DNA of 64,000 nt from assembly GCF_020497125.1 (NCBI RefSeq), contig NC_059075.1:104137222-104201221 (forward strand), given 5' to 3'. Origin of the DNA: Mauremys mutica (taxonomy: Eukaryota > Chordata > Testudines > Geoemydidae). The notes beneath the pieces were generated by a model. It worked only from the letters and a program-made list of their open reading frames with translations, had not been told where the DNA came from and ran no database searches. Below are positions 24,815-39,598 of the stretch, piece after piece. Made by a program: the position numbers and the translations under genes. The stretch's first letter is position 1, and the number at the start of each line of letters is the position of its first letter.

Positions 24815-24925
24815 TGCAGTGTTGTTGTAGCTGTGTTGGTACCAAGATATTTGAGACACAAGGTGAGTGAGATAATATCAGTTGGTCCAATAAAAGACAT
24901 TACCTCCTCCACCTTGTCTCTCTAG
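24815..24925 (-). repeat. Penelope-like or LINE 3' end fragment
   Basis: This is a diverged relative of 13266-13416, sharing TTGTTGTAGCTGTGTTGGTA, CAAGGTGAGTGAGATAATAT and the GGTCCAATAAAAGA block. Family assignment is tentative. Confidence 0.4.
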
Positions 24926-25915
24926 AAGAGTGGCTAGTTATTGTTCTCAGCCCATTCAAATATTATCTGGCAGCTAGCAAGTAGTTACATCACAATTCCC
25001 AGAGGATCATGGTTTTAAAAAATCCTGTAATGAAACTTTACATAACTTCCTTTAAGCAAAACCTCAAAGCTCTTCTCTGCCCACGACAGGGATATTTATG
25101 ACAATTTACCATGACCAAGAAACTCATTAGTATGACTGATTCTGTTACAAATGAATAAAAATCTGCCTTGTGTCTGGTTTTAAAAGGTAAAGTAAAGTAT
25201 GTTTGATTAAAAATATAAATTATCCTTCTCAATGACTTGGAGGTTTAAGGATGTGGGATTCTCCATAGGGAAAGGAGGACATCTATGGCAGAAAGGTAAA
25301 AGCCCTTACAGGGCCTAATACTGCTCCTAGGGAATTTTTCTATTGACTTCAATGGGTTAGAATCAGGCAGGTACTGAAAGCCATAGCAAAACTCCCATTC
25401 ACTTCAGTTGGAACAAGATAGGGCTCAGTCTGTACACTTTTAGAAAAAAATAGATATATGTGCAAATCTTCTAATCAAGGAGAAGTTATTAAACTCATAA
25501 AAATGGCTAAAATGTTGGTTAAGTCTCTCCAAAGTAAAAATTAATTTGTTTTAAATAATTGCTTGGTTTGTTCAATTTTTGATTAAAAGACTCTTGAGCA
25601 TCCATTTAAGTGCTCATACCGTATTATTAGGAAAAGCAATGAATGTGTGTGGGGCAAAGGCATCTTGGAGAAGAGTCTGACAAACTTGATGCAGAATTCA
25701 TTGATTTCTATAGCACAGTGCATTTGGCATGCTACAAAAACAATATGGAAATTATCCTGATTTGCTGCAGAACGCTGTAGGATAACAATGCATTTTAATG
25801 TAGATATATATTTTTGCTAGGTTGATAGGAAAGTTAGAACTCTCATTGATATTGGAGATAATATTTTCAAAAGCTAAAGGATTGTTGTATACTACACAAA
25901 ACACAACACAATGAG

Positions 25916-26067
25916 TCTGATTCTCAGTTACATTGAGGACCCTTGACACTGACTTCGCAGTGTAAAAGGAGCCTTAAAGTAGGTGTAAATGTAACTTACA
26001 CCCAAATTACAGCCCTTTTGCACTGCCAGACTAGTGTAAAGGGGCCGGAGTGTAACTGAGAATCCGG
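25916..26067. repeat. Palindromic MITE-like element
   Basis: The arms GATTCTCAGTTACATT (25919-25934) and AGTGTAACTGAGAATC (26049-26064) are inverted copies with one mismatch. The interior repeats GTGTAAA motifs. It is probably an ancient DNA transposon relic. Confidence 0.6.
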
Positions 26068-26327
26068 CCTTATGTTTTCATCAAAGACACAGATTCTTCT
26101 GTGTGTCTCAAAGCTCCTTCAGCAATGCCTTTTTATCTGGGTACAATTCACTGTGTACATTTGTGGCAGGATAACTTTACAGCAAATGGACACAGTGCCC
26201 TAACATCCAGATTTCTTTTAAGAGCAAACAACCAGCCTGTCATCATCTCTTCAATATAGTTACTTTCAGTTATAATTGTCTTTGCAAGCTTTGCTGGAAA
26301 TAATATTCATGCTTGCACATGGGCATG

Positions 26328-26330
<3 letters not shown>

Positions 26331-26361
<31 letters not shown>

Positions 26362-26366
26362 CTCTC
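26331..26366. repeat. (AC)14(TC)4 microsatellite
   Basis: Fourteen uninterrupted AC units are followed by four TC units, within intron 8. Confidence 0.97.
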
Positions 26367-28469
26367 CCTGCTGCCCTCCACCCCCTCCAATAATGATCTC
26401 ATTTATTCCTGCAATATCAGAGAAATTCAGGGTTTAAGCACCAGCATGAGTTCAAAAAACATATTTCTTTGTGAAAACATTTTACTTATAATTGTTATGA
26501 GTCAAATCTTAGGCCTTTTATACCCTAGAAAGTTGCACTATTTTAACAATACAAGTATAGTTAAAGTGGAACATACTCCCTTGTGTGTATGCAGTTATAT
26601 CAGTAACTATAACTATGCTATAATTATTTCCATTTGAGAAGGGGATTAAGGTATACCAATAGAAAGCACCTTTATACTAGTGCAAGTGCATTCACACTAG
26701 GGCTTGTACTGGAATAACTGTATTAGTAAAATAAAAATCAGATTGCCTAATGGACAGTCACTTTCAAATGTAAACCAGAAATTAGAGCATGAAGAGCCCA
26801 GGGGAGCTGCAGCCATTTATACCATATGAAGAGCTGGCCCTAAAAGTGAAAGCGATAAAAAAAAAAAAAGCTGCTACTTTGTAATTTGTTTACTACTTGT
26901 ATTTTAGTCTGCTTTCTGCATAGCCAGCCTCCCTTCTGTGCCAATGGACATTATTCTCAATTCTCATGCATTAATTTGACATCTGAGGTCTGATGCAGCT
27001 TCTGTGGGAGTCAATGGGAGTTTTGCTACTGAATCATCCACAATTCCTCGTGTTCCAGCTCATGTCATGGCATAGAAGAGCTTCAATCAAGCACTAATAT
27101 TATTAGAATGACAACAGAAAGCATAAGGTAATACGGTACATTAGATATTTCAAAAGTGTGAGCATTCTCCAGGCAGTTCAAGAGGGGATGATTAATTGGA
27201 TTGCAAGTGAAGAAATAAAGCCTCCTCATCCAGAAAACATCACTTCAGCCTCTCCACATGGCCTTCTAATAACATGCAGTTCAGTAACACGTGAAGTAAC
27301 GTTACTTGACGTTATCTCACTTCCAGCACTGACTGTTAAATATAACTTCTGAACAGCATTAGATGGAAATGGGTTCAATGAATAATGTTACTTTGCTTGC
27401 TCAGATAACTGTTTGATTCAACTCTCCCATTTTTGATGAACCAATTCATTTTTCTGTACAAGAACATCACACAATTATTTATTCATGTAGTGCAGACGCT
27501 AGTAACGATAATCATAAATGGGGCAGATGAGGATGTGCTGAAAGACACTTGTGAAAAAGCTAGGTATAGCTGGTAAACAAGAATTCTATTATGTGAAAAG
27601 TTTTGAGGTTTCAACATTTGTTTTTGGTCCACAATTGGGATGAAACTGAGTTCTCACACACACACACAGTTAGGGCACTCATCTGGAACAGAGCAGTCAC
27701 CCATACCCTAGAATGTATCCCAGGTTAGTTCCTTACCTTCCTGGGTACTAGCTATTCTGGCCAATGGCTATTCTAGACTCATTCACACGCCAAAGATTCC
27801 ATCCTGGACCTGAGAAACCTATTTAATGAATCTGCATTTTCTGATGAAAAAAATGTCTAATCAGTAAATTCCTAACCAGCTCTAGAAATAACACTTATTT
27901 TTACAAAATCTAGCCTATTAAGTCCCTCTGTTCTTTTGACTGACAAACTTTGCTATAGCTACTTCAGTCTGATTTGAGAGTTATGCAAGTGACAAACTAA
28001 GTTAGAAAAAAAGATTTGATGTGGGAATCCAGTGTATTGCTCTGGCAATGACAAGCACTATTGTGTTGGGGTCTTTACCATGCCCTTAATCTGCACATGA
28101 AACTCCCATTTATGGCAATAATTCTAATGTGAAAAAACATACATTTTCTCCACAAATAGAGCATTATTTATTGCATCACTAAAATGTAAGAATTTTTGCA
28201 CTTTTCTTTTAAAACATGTTATAAATAATAAAAGTGGTAAATCATTTATTTGCATTAAATTTTACACACATTTAGATCTTGGTATGAATTTAGGAACAGG
28301 CTTTGCTTGAGCTCTGCAGACCTTATATTGTTTGATGGTTTACATTTTTGTCCTTGCAGTTTTCAAAATATTGGAATTGCAAACTAGTACCTCCCAATTC
28401 CCTGTGAAATAAAAGTCTATAAAGCCAGGAGCATAAAATAGCTGCCTTTTATTGCAAATTAAAATTTCA

Positions 28470-28665
28470 GGGAAGCTGAATAATAATACTTAGATCTCCA
28501 AGTGCTTTACAAAAGAGGGCATAAGAAACATTATTCTGATTTTATGGACACAGACACACAGGAACAGAGAAGTTAAGTGGCTTGCCAAAGGTTACAGCAG
28601 CAGCACCAGCAGCAGATTTATTGACTTCTAGGCCAGTGCCTTATCCACTAGACTACTGTGGTATC
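28470..28665 (-). repeat. MIR-type SINE, reverse orientation
   Basis: The blocks TGCTTTACAAAAGAGGG, GAGAAGTTAAGTGGCTTGCC and AAAGGTTACAGCA correspond to the complement of the MIR core and tail. The copy is diverged. Confidence 0.65.
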
Positions 28666-30725
28666 ATCGATACTAAATGTTTTTTTCTGATCCAGAAGCC
28701 TTATTTCCTCAATGCCCAATGGATGATTACATTATCAATACCCATATGTTCAGGCCAGCTGCATCCTCATACATACCCTCATGGAAATTATACCTGCTTG
28801 GGACAGGAGTAATCAACATGAAGCTTAGAGCAGCTGAGTTAGACTACATCCATCCTTCTGACTTTTAGATTATCCAGACCATCCCCTATGTAACTCTGCT
28901 CACAAAGTACCTTTGCAGTATGAACAGAACAGAAATATCACTGATGTATTTGAAACTGAATTGTCTACTTTAAAAAGCAGCATATTAATTTAGAGTCTGT
29001 TCTCTTTCACTGTTGAGTATTTATATTTGTCAGATGGGCATTCTTGGCAAAAACAAAAAAAGCAGCCCAACAAATACAACCGGAGTTGCTGTATTTATGT
29101 CAGATGAAATAATTTCCATACAGTGACACTGTAGTACTGTCAACCTCCTCTTGAAATTACCAATGGGAGTTTCGGAGGTTTCTATGGTTTTGTTAAATAT
29201 TGACTTTTCCAAACTAAATTGCACTCTCTCTCTGTTTTAGTGGGTTAGACAACTAGGGACTTTGTGCTTTTTTCATCTTAAAGCCCTGATGCAAGCAAAA
29301 CTGATTTCACTGGGCATTACACATGCATAAGGGCTTCAGAACTGGGCAATTAAGAGCCAACAACTGGTGGTGGCAGTACTGTACAAGTGGAAAAAGAAGA
29401 ATGAAGAACTGTGGATTGACATGTATATAGAGGAGAGCAAGGAAAAAGGAGGGGACAAGGTAGCAAACTGATTTCATGTGGCAAACAAAGCTGTGCAATC
29501 GCATGAGCATGAGTTGTGATTGGGATTTGCTGCTAGTTATAGTATCTGGATACATTAAAAGGCACCTGTGTAAAATAACAGCCACAGTCATTTGAAATTA
29601 TTAGTACCACAAGCCCACATATTACACTGTGTATGTAGTGTAGCTTTTGGCTAGGCTAAATACTGTAGCAAATTAGGCCAAATAGGTACCTAAAACAATG
29701 CAGTTGCCTGTGTAGAAACAATTGTGTTTTCTTCCAGATTTTCATTTGGTCTGTCTGGAATTCACAACAAGAGGAAAGAGTTGTAAAAATGTAATGGTCC
29801 TGAAGGATATTTCTAGGAGTAGGATTAGTGGGTGCATGTATTATCCTCTGGGGCAAGGCAGCAAATCATATTTTGGGATATAAATTTAGTGGCCTGCGTC
29901 TAGCTCCTGTTAAACATTTATCCACAATGAAAACCAGTACAAAATACCGTGCAATTTGACAGGATGTTGGCACTCTATGACTGACAGAGATCCAGGGCTA
30001 AAATAGCAAAGGAGTCAGGATGAAATGAGCTGTACCGGGAGGGATTTGGTGAAAAGTATACACAGTGCCCATCTGTACAATACTCCTGGGGGCCAGTGCT
30101 ATTAGTTTCCCACTTTCATGAGCACTAAAATTGAAGACTAATGTTTAAAATATGTTTTTGAAAACAGCTTAAGAAAGGCTAATGAGCATAGGTGTTTAAG
30201 TGAAAAAGGCCTGCTGTTACTGTCCTTGGGCTTGCAGGGGAGTTTGGCATGTGCTGGAGGCAATGGCAGTTTTGTTGAATGACTGAAGAATGCAGGATTG
30301 AGCCTTAGGTGATTTCAATAAGCCCCTGCTTCCCTTACACCTTTCAGTGGGTCACCAATGGGATTCAGAAAACAAGTGATTGTAATGGTCTATGGTTAGC
30401 CCCTTTGCTGTTGTGTCACAAGGCAGTGAACGTAATGGTGCATCAAAGTAATGCGATTGGTACAAGGGGCAGCACTTGATGGTATTTGTGGCAGAAAACT
30501 AAGTCTGTTTGGCAACACTCCAAGAGTTAATTCCCAATATAAGTCTAACACACTGTCAAATTACATGCTATTTTCAAACACCACCTACACATTCTTGAGG
30601 AAATTTATGACATTCTAAGTGACAACCCTCTTTTATTCTTGTTATAACATTCTTATTTCTGTTAAATCCATTTCTATCTTCTTGTTCTCTCTGCTTCAAT
30701 AAAATTCATGAGAGAATGATCACTA

Positions 30726-33757
<3,032 letters not shown>

Positions 33758-33922
33758 CTGAATTGCTCCTCTCAAGTTAATTCCAGTTTCAATGGCGACA
33801 TAGTATGATGCCTGGAGAATTGTCCTTTGCAACAGAAGGGCGAAAAATAGAAGGACAGCCAAAACATAGGCATTGGCCAGGAACTCTTGAGATGAAATAA
33901 AGAAAACACCAAGAATTTTAAT
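33758..33922 (-). CDS. ABCC8: ABCC8 exon 7: TMD1
   Basis: The acceptor is TCTTACAG and the donor CAG|GTACCC. The length is 165 nt, as in human. It reads [20 protein letters not shown], then [20 protein letters not shown] and [13 protein letters not shown]. The second tyrosine of [10 protein letters not shown] corresponds to the residue that contacts sulfonylurea drugs in human SUR1 (Tyr377 from memory) and is kept. Confidence 0.97.
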
Positions 33923-35191
33923 CTGTAAGAAAAAGAAAGTTAGAAAACAGATTTAATTGGAATTTTTTTCCAGTCAAGCTTATTTTTGTACAATTCATGT
34001 TTAAAGAGTTCAATTTATTACTTTGGAAGTTGTTTCAAATCTGACCCGATACTGTCAGTCTGAAGACTCAGGAAGACAGTGGTATATTGCATCAGACTGT
34101 GAAGTCTATTTTTTGCAATCAGAAGAATTAGTAAATTATTTTTATTTAACTGCAAAATTATATTCAGCAGATTTTTTTTTGATGGAATAACAGAAATCCA
34201 TAGAGAGACCCAAACCCCTTAAAAAGTGGGAAGGGGGACTAACTCATGGAGAGAAGGGTTTTAAGAAGTCAGCACCTAAGCTGCCAGAGAAGCTGGCAAA
34301 CAGGGACATTTTATAAGAGGGTTTAGAGAAAGAGAGTGCAAGAGGCAGATACATCTAACAAATATACTCTAATCTTAGGCCAATAACCCCTCTTACCCCC
34401 ACCCCCCAAACCCAACCAAACAGACAAACAAGCACCCTCACCCCCCCACAACCCCTGCTCCCCCTGAAACCCTGCAAGAATAAAAAGAATAATGCAGGCA
34501 GAAGTCCAAAAGCAGAGTGTGGACTATCCAATTTATTGGACTGAATGCAGCATGTATGATTACTAGTGGGCAGGTGGTATATGTATGCATATGGTGAAAA
34601 CAGCTCATGGCCCTCAGAGATGCAATACGGGCACTTGAGGCCAAAGTGGCTGAAATGGAGGCGCCTAGGGACACAGAAGTATATAGCTGAGACTTTCAGG
34701 AACACAATAGAAAGGTCCCACCCTCAGCTTGACAGCCTCTGTGCTGTCAAGGAAGACGAAAGTCTCAGGAAAGGAGAACATCAAGCTGCAGTGGAGGGAA
34801 ACAATTCCATAGTTGGAACCTTCCTTCCAGATGATGTAATGGTATCCTCTTCCACTGAGGATACCTCACCTGGGGAGAGAACATGAGTTTCTAGCAAGAG
34901 CCAGGTATAGTAATGAGGGTTTTAATTATTTGAAATATAGATAGTTGGGTTTGTGATGACTGGGAGAACAGCATGGTAAATTGCCTGCCAAATGCGAAGG
35001 CTGCATATCTCACAAGACATAGGGAAAGGTAGGAGAGTGGAGGCCAAATTTAGGCTGCTAGGTAACAGATGATAATGTTTTCTGAATCCACATGAAGGGC
35101 AAGGAAGACAGGGAGAACTGCAGGATCTTACTGTCTGGATGAGATGATGGCATAGGGAGAAAGGTTTTAGGTTTATTAGCAACTGGGGGAC

Positions 35192-36126
35192 TGTGACGGG
35201 GCAGAGCGGCCCCGCACTGGTATAGCAGGGGCTAACCCTTGCTTCCTGGCAGAGGAAGCCCCGCCCCGGAAGGTCTGCTGGGCATGCTCCAACTGGAGCT
35301 CAGATATAAAAGCCTGCAGATCAGCTCAGTCTGGGCTGACTGCTGGAGGGGAAGGATGCATGCTGCTAGCTCCTGCAGAGAGAGGGCCTGTGAGTCTGGA
35401 TCCGGGAGTCAGCCCTGCCGAGGCACCACCAGAGACACTGATGGAGGATGACCCAGAGGAGGAACAGACCGGAGGGCCCCTCGCCACAGAAGCACTGCCA
35501 TTCCTGGTAGGAAGTGACCCAGGGGAAAAGTAGAGATAAATGGCGTTAAAGCTATATTACCGCTCAGTGTGTTGTGGGCGGATCCCCGCCAAGCGAGTAG
35601 CAAGTAGAGCTTGCTGCTACCAGGGCCCTGGGTCGGGGGTCGGTGGAGAGGGTGGGTCTGAGTTCCCCTACCCTCTCACCCTGAGCCATGAAGGATTATA
35701 TGGACTCTGGCCGTTAGGCCATGCTACCCCGCCTGCAAGGGGGGATTATATGGACTCTGGCCATTAAGATGTGCTACCCCACCTGCAAAGGGGGACCCTA
35801 TAGACTCTGGCCGCTAGGCCAAGCTACCCCAACTGCAAAGGGAGATTATATGGACTTTGGCCGCTAGGCCACGCTACCCTGCCGCAAAGGGGAGTTATAT
35901 GGACTCCGGCCACTAGGTTGCACTACCCCCACCCGTAAGAGGGGTTATATAGACTCCGCCTGCCAGGTTGCGCTACTTCGCCTACTGGGGGAGAGAAGAG
36001 CGTACGATCAAGGGACAGTAACAGACGAACCGTAGAGAGGCCAACACTGAGACTAGAGAGAGGCGAGGCCTCGGCACCCTTCCGGCACCTGCCACAAAGG
36101 GGTGCTGTGGTGCCAGGCCCGCTACA
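35192..36126 (+). mobile_element. Solo LTR with internal 50-bp tandem repeats
   Basis: This 935-bp unit starts TGTGACGGGG and ends CCCGCTACA, the TG...CA form of LTRs. It is flanked by identical 5-bp GGGAC duplications (35187-35191 and 36127-36131). GATATAAAAG at about 35300 looks like a TATA box. Six 50-bp units occupy 35693-35990. No internal retroviral genes are present, so it is a recombination product. Five-base duplications fit Gypsy or endogenous retrovirus families; which one cannot be told. Confidence 0.85.
35693..35990. repeat. Six 50-bp tandem units inside the LTR
   Basis: Units start at 35693, 35743, 35793, 35843, 35892 and 35942. Each contains a form of GATTATATGGACTCTGGCC, a GCTACCCC block and GCAAAGGGG. 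Divergence increases towards the right. Confidence 0.9.
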
Positions 36127-37175
36127 GGGACCTTTTAGTAAAGGAGGATCCTATACATGAAGGATGGGCTCCACCTAAAACAAAATGGAATTAGGCTGCT
36201 GGCATGTAAAATTAAAAAGGTTGGGGAGGATTTTTTTTAAACTAAGGTTAAGGGAAAAGCCAACAGTTGTGGAGTGGCACATGGTTCAGGTGGAGTCATC
36301 CCTTATGGATGAATTTATTAAAAGTGGAAACTATATTCTAGTAAAGAGGATAAGAAAAGAATTGGTAAAGTACAGGTAGGAGTTAGTGAGAAACAGTCAA
36401 AAGTACAAAAGTCCCATTTAAAGATAAGACATGAAGGCAAGAAACTAAATATTGACAAAATGTACTAGTGCTTATATATAAATCCTAGAAGTTTAAATAT
36501 TAAGATTAAGTGAACTACAGTGCCTGATGTTAAATAAGGATACTGATATAATAGGCATCATAAAAACTTGGTGAGCTGAGAATAATCAATGGGACGTGGT
36601 AATAACAGGGTACAAAATATATAGGAATCACAGAGTAGTTCATGTCAGTGGGGGAGTGCCACTAGATGAGAGGGAAATCAGAGTCAAATGAAGTACAAAT
36701 CTTAAATGAATTAAACAGTACTACAGAATCTCTTTGGATAGAAATTCCATGCTTGAATAATAAGAGTATAGCAGTAGGAATGTACTACCAACGGCCTGTC
36801 CAGAATGGTGACAGTGATTGTGAAATGCTCAGGGAGATTAGACAGGCTACAAAGGCAGAAAATGCAGTAATGGGGAATTTTAACTATCCTCCTATTGACT
36901 GGGTATATCAGCTTAGGAAGGGATGCAGAGATAAAATTTCTATACACATTAAATGACTGCTCCTTGAAGCAGCTTGTCCTGGAACCCAGAAGGGGAGAGG
37001 CAATTCTTCATTTAGTCCTAAGTGAGCACAAGATCTGGTTCAAGAGGTGAATGTAGCTGAACCACTTGGTTATAGCAACCATAGCATAATTAAATTTATC
37101 ATCCTTGCAGAGGAAAAAATTTCAGTAGCATTTAACTTCAAACAAGGGAGCTACATAAAAATGAAGAACCTAGTT

Positions 37176-37337
37176 AAAAGCATTGGCCTGCTAAACCCAG
37201 GGTTGTGAGTTCAATCCTTGAGGGGGCCACTTAGGGATCTGGGGCAAAAATTGGTCCTGCTAGTGAAGGCAGGGGGCTGGACTCCATGACCTTTCAAGGT
37301 CCCTTCCAGTTCTAGGAGATGGGTATATCTCCAATTA
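37176..37337 (+). repeat. tRNA-derived SINE inside the LINE
   Basis: The head has a polymerase III B-box-like GAGTTCAATCC in a tRNA-like context (TTGGCCTGCTAAACCCAGGG). The tail GGGCTGGACTCCATGACC...GGTCCCTTCC is the CR1-like end used for retrotransposition. An A-rich run follows. The LINE sequence continues on both sides. Confidence 0.8.
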
Positions 37338-38851
37338 TAAAAAAAAAACATAAATTAAAAGAAAAAGTCACAATGGTGAAATGCCTGCAGCTTGCATGGA
37401 GACCATTTAAAAACACCATAATACCGGCTCAAACTAAGTGTATACCCCAAATAAAAATAAAGGGAAGAGGACAAAAAAATTCTGCTGTGGCAAAACTACA
37501 GAGTAAAAGAGATGGTAAGAAACAAGAAGGCATCCTTTTAAAATTGTAAGTCAAATCCTAGTGAGGAAAATAGAAAGGGACATACACTCTGACAAGTCAA
37601 GTATAAGAACGCAGGCCAAGCAAGATTTGGAAGAGCAATTAGCTAATGACAGAAAAACTAACAGCAATTTTTTAAAAAAAGTACACAAGAAGGAAGTCTG
37701 CCAAACAGTCAGAGGGGCCACACGATGATACAAAGTGCTAAGGGAGCACTCAAGGAAAGCCATTGCTGTGAAATAAAAATGAATCCTTTGCATCCGTCTT
37801 CACTGCAGTGGACATGAGGGTGATTCCCACACCCAAGCCATTCTTTTTAGGTGACAAATCGGAGGAAACTCACCAATCTATTCATATTTATTGAGGAAGT
37901 CAACAAATACGTGGACAAGGGCAATCCGGTGGATATAGTGTAGTGAGACTTTCAGAAAGCCTTTGACAAAGTCCCTCACCAAAGGCTCTTAAGTAAACTA
38001 AGAAGTCAGGGAATAAGAGGGAAGTTCCTCTTATGGATCAGTAACTGGTTAAAATATAGGAAATAAAGGGTAAGAATGGTCAGTTTTCACAATGAAGAAG
38101 GTAAATAATAGTGGAGTCCCTGAAGGATCTGTAGTGGGACTGTGCTGTTCAACATATCCATAAATGATCTGGAAAAAGGGGTAAATAGTGAGGTGGCAAA
38201 ATTTGCAGAGGATACAAAATTACTCAAGATAGTTAAATCCAAATCTGACTGCAAAGAGTAACAAAGAGACCTCCCTAAACTGGGTAACTTGGCGACAAAA
38301 TGGCAGATAAAATTCAATGTTAAAAGTGCAAAATTATGCATGTTGGAAAAAATAATCCCAACTACACATACAAATGGATGGGATCTAAATTAGCTGTTAC
38401 CACTCAAGAACGATCTTGGAGTCATCATGGATAGTTCCCTGAAAACATCTGTAGCAGTCAAAAAGGCGAATAGAATGTTAAGAGCCATTAGAAAATGGAT
38501 ACATATTAAAACAAACTATAATTCAACTATATAAATCCATGGTATGCTTACACCTTGAATACTGCAATTCTGGTCCCATGTTAAAGAAGATATTAGGACT
38601 GGAAAGGTTGCCCTTCTCTGCACCAAAAATAAATAGGGCTATGGAACAGCTTCCATACGAGGAAAGATTAAAAAGAGTGGGACTGTTCAATTTAGAAAAA
38701 AGCTGACTAAATGGGGATATGATAGGCTATAAAATCATGAATGGTGTGGAGAAAGTGAATAAGGAAATGTTATTTACCCCTTTACATGACACAAGAACCA
38801 GGGGTCACCAGACTAAATGAATAGTCAGCAGGTTTAAAACAAACATAACAA

Positions 38852-39598
38852 GCCTCCCCAGGAAAGGGGGTGAAGGGGCTGAGGGGGTATTTTGGGGAAA
38901 TAGGAACTCCAAGTGGTCCTTTTCCTGACTCTTTGTCTAAATCACTTGGTGGTGGCAGCAACACCATCCAAGGACAAGGAAAGGATTTGTGTCTTGGGGA
39001 AGTTTTTAACCTAAACGGGTAGAAATAAGCTTAGGGGGTCTTTCATGTGAGTCCCCACATCTCTATCCCAGAGTTCACAGTGGGGAGGGAACCCTGACAT
39101 GGAATTATAATCAAAAACCAGTCAGAGAACACTTCAACCTCTCTGGACACTCAATTACAGACCTAAAAGTCACAATTCTTCAACCAAAAATCTTCAAAAA
39201 CAGACTCCAACAAGAAACTGCAGAACTAGAATTAATTTGCAAACTGGACACCATTAAATTAGGCTTGACTAAACACTGGGAGTGGATGGGTCATTATACA
39301 AACTAAAAGCTATTTCCCCATGCTAATTTTTCCCCTACTGTTACTCACACCTTCTTGTCAACTGTTTGAAATGGGCCATCCTGATTAGCACTACAAAAGT
39401 TTTTTTTTCTCCTGCTGATAATATCCCACCTTAATTGTTAGAGTTGGTAAGGCAATCCCATTTTAATGTTCTCTGTATATATCTTCCTACTGTATTTTCC
39501 ACTGCATGCATCTGATGAAGTGGGTTTTAGCCCACAAAAGCTTATGCCCAAATAATTTTGTTAGTCCAAGGTGCCATAAGTACTCCTCATTCTTTAAG
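38852..39598 (+). mobile_element. Penelope-like element fragment, inserted in LINE
   Basis: A 747-bp insertion flanked by CATAACAA on both sides (38844-38851 and 39599-39606). The first part is a non-coding GCCTCCCCAGGAAAGGGGG block. At about 39114-39306 it encodes a C-terminal fragment with NQKPVREHFNLSGHSI and LIGKL-like LICKLDTIKLGL, ending in TAA. HFNLSGHSI resembles the end of the GIY-YIG endonuclease of Penelope-like elements. The 3' end is CTGATGAAGTGGGTTTTAGC. The family call is from memory. Confidence 0.55.

Noticed and set aside
37176..37337. tRNA gene
   Set aside because: The B-box and tRNA-like head are followed by a CR1-like tail and lack a proper cloverleaf, so this is a SINE.
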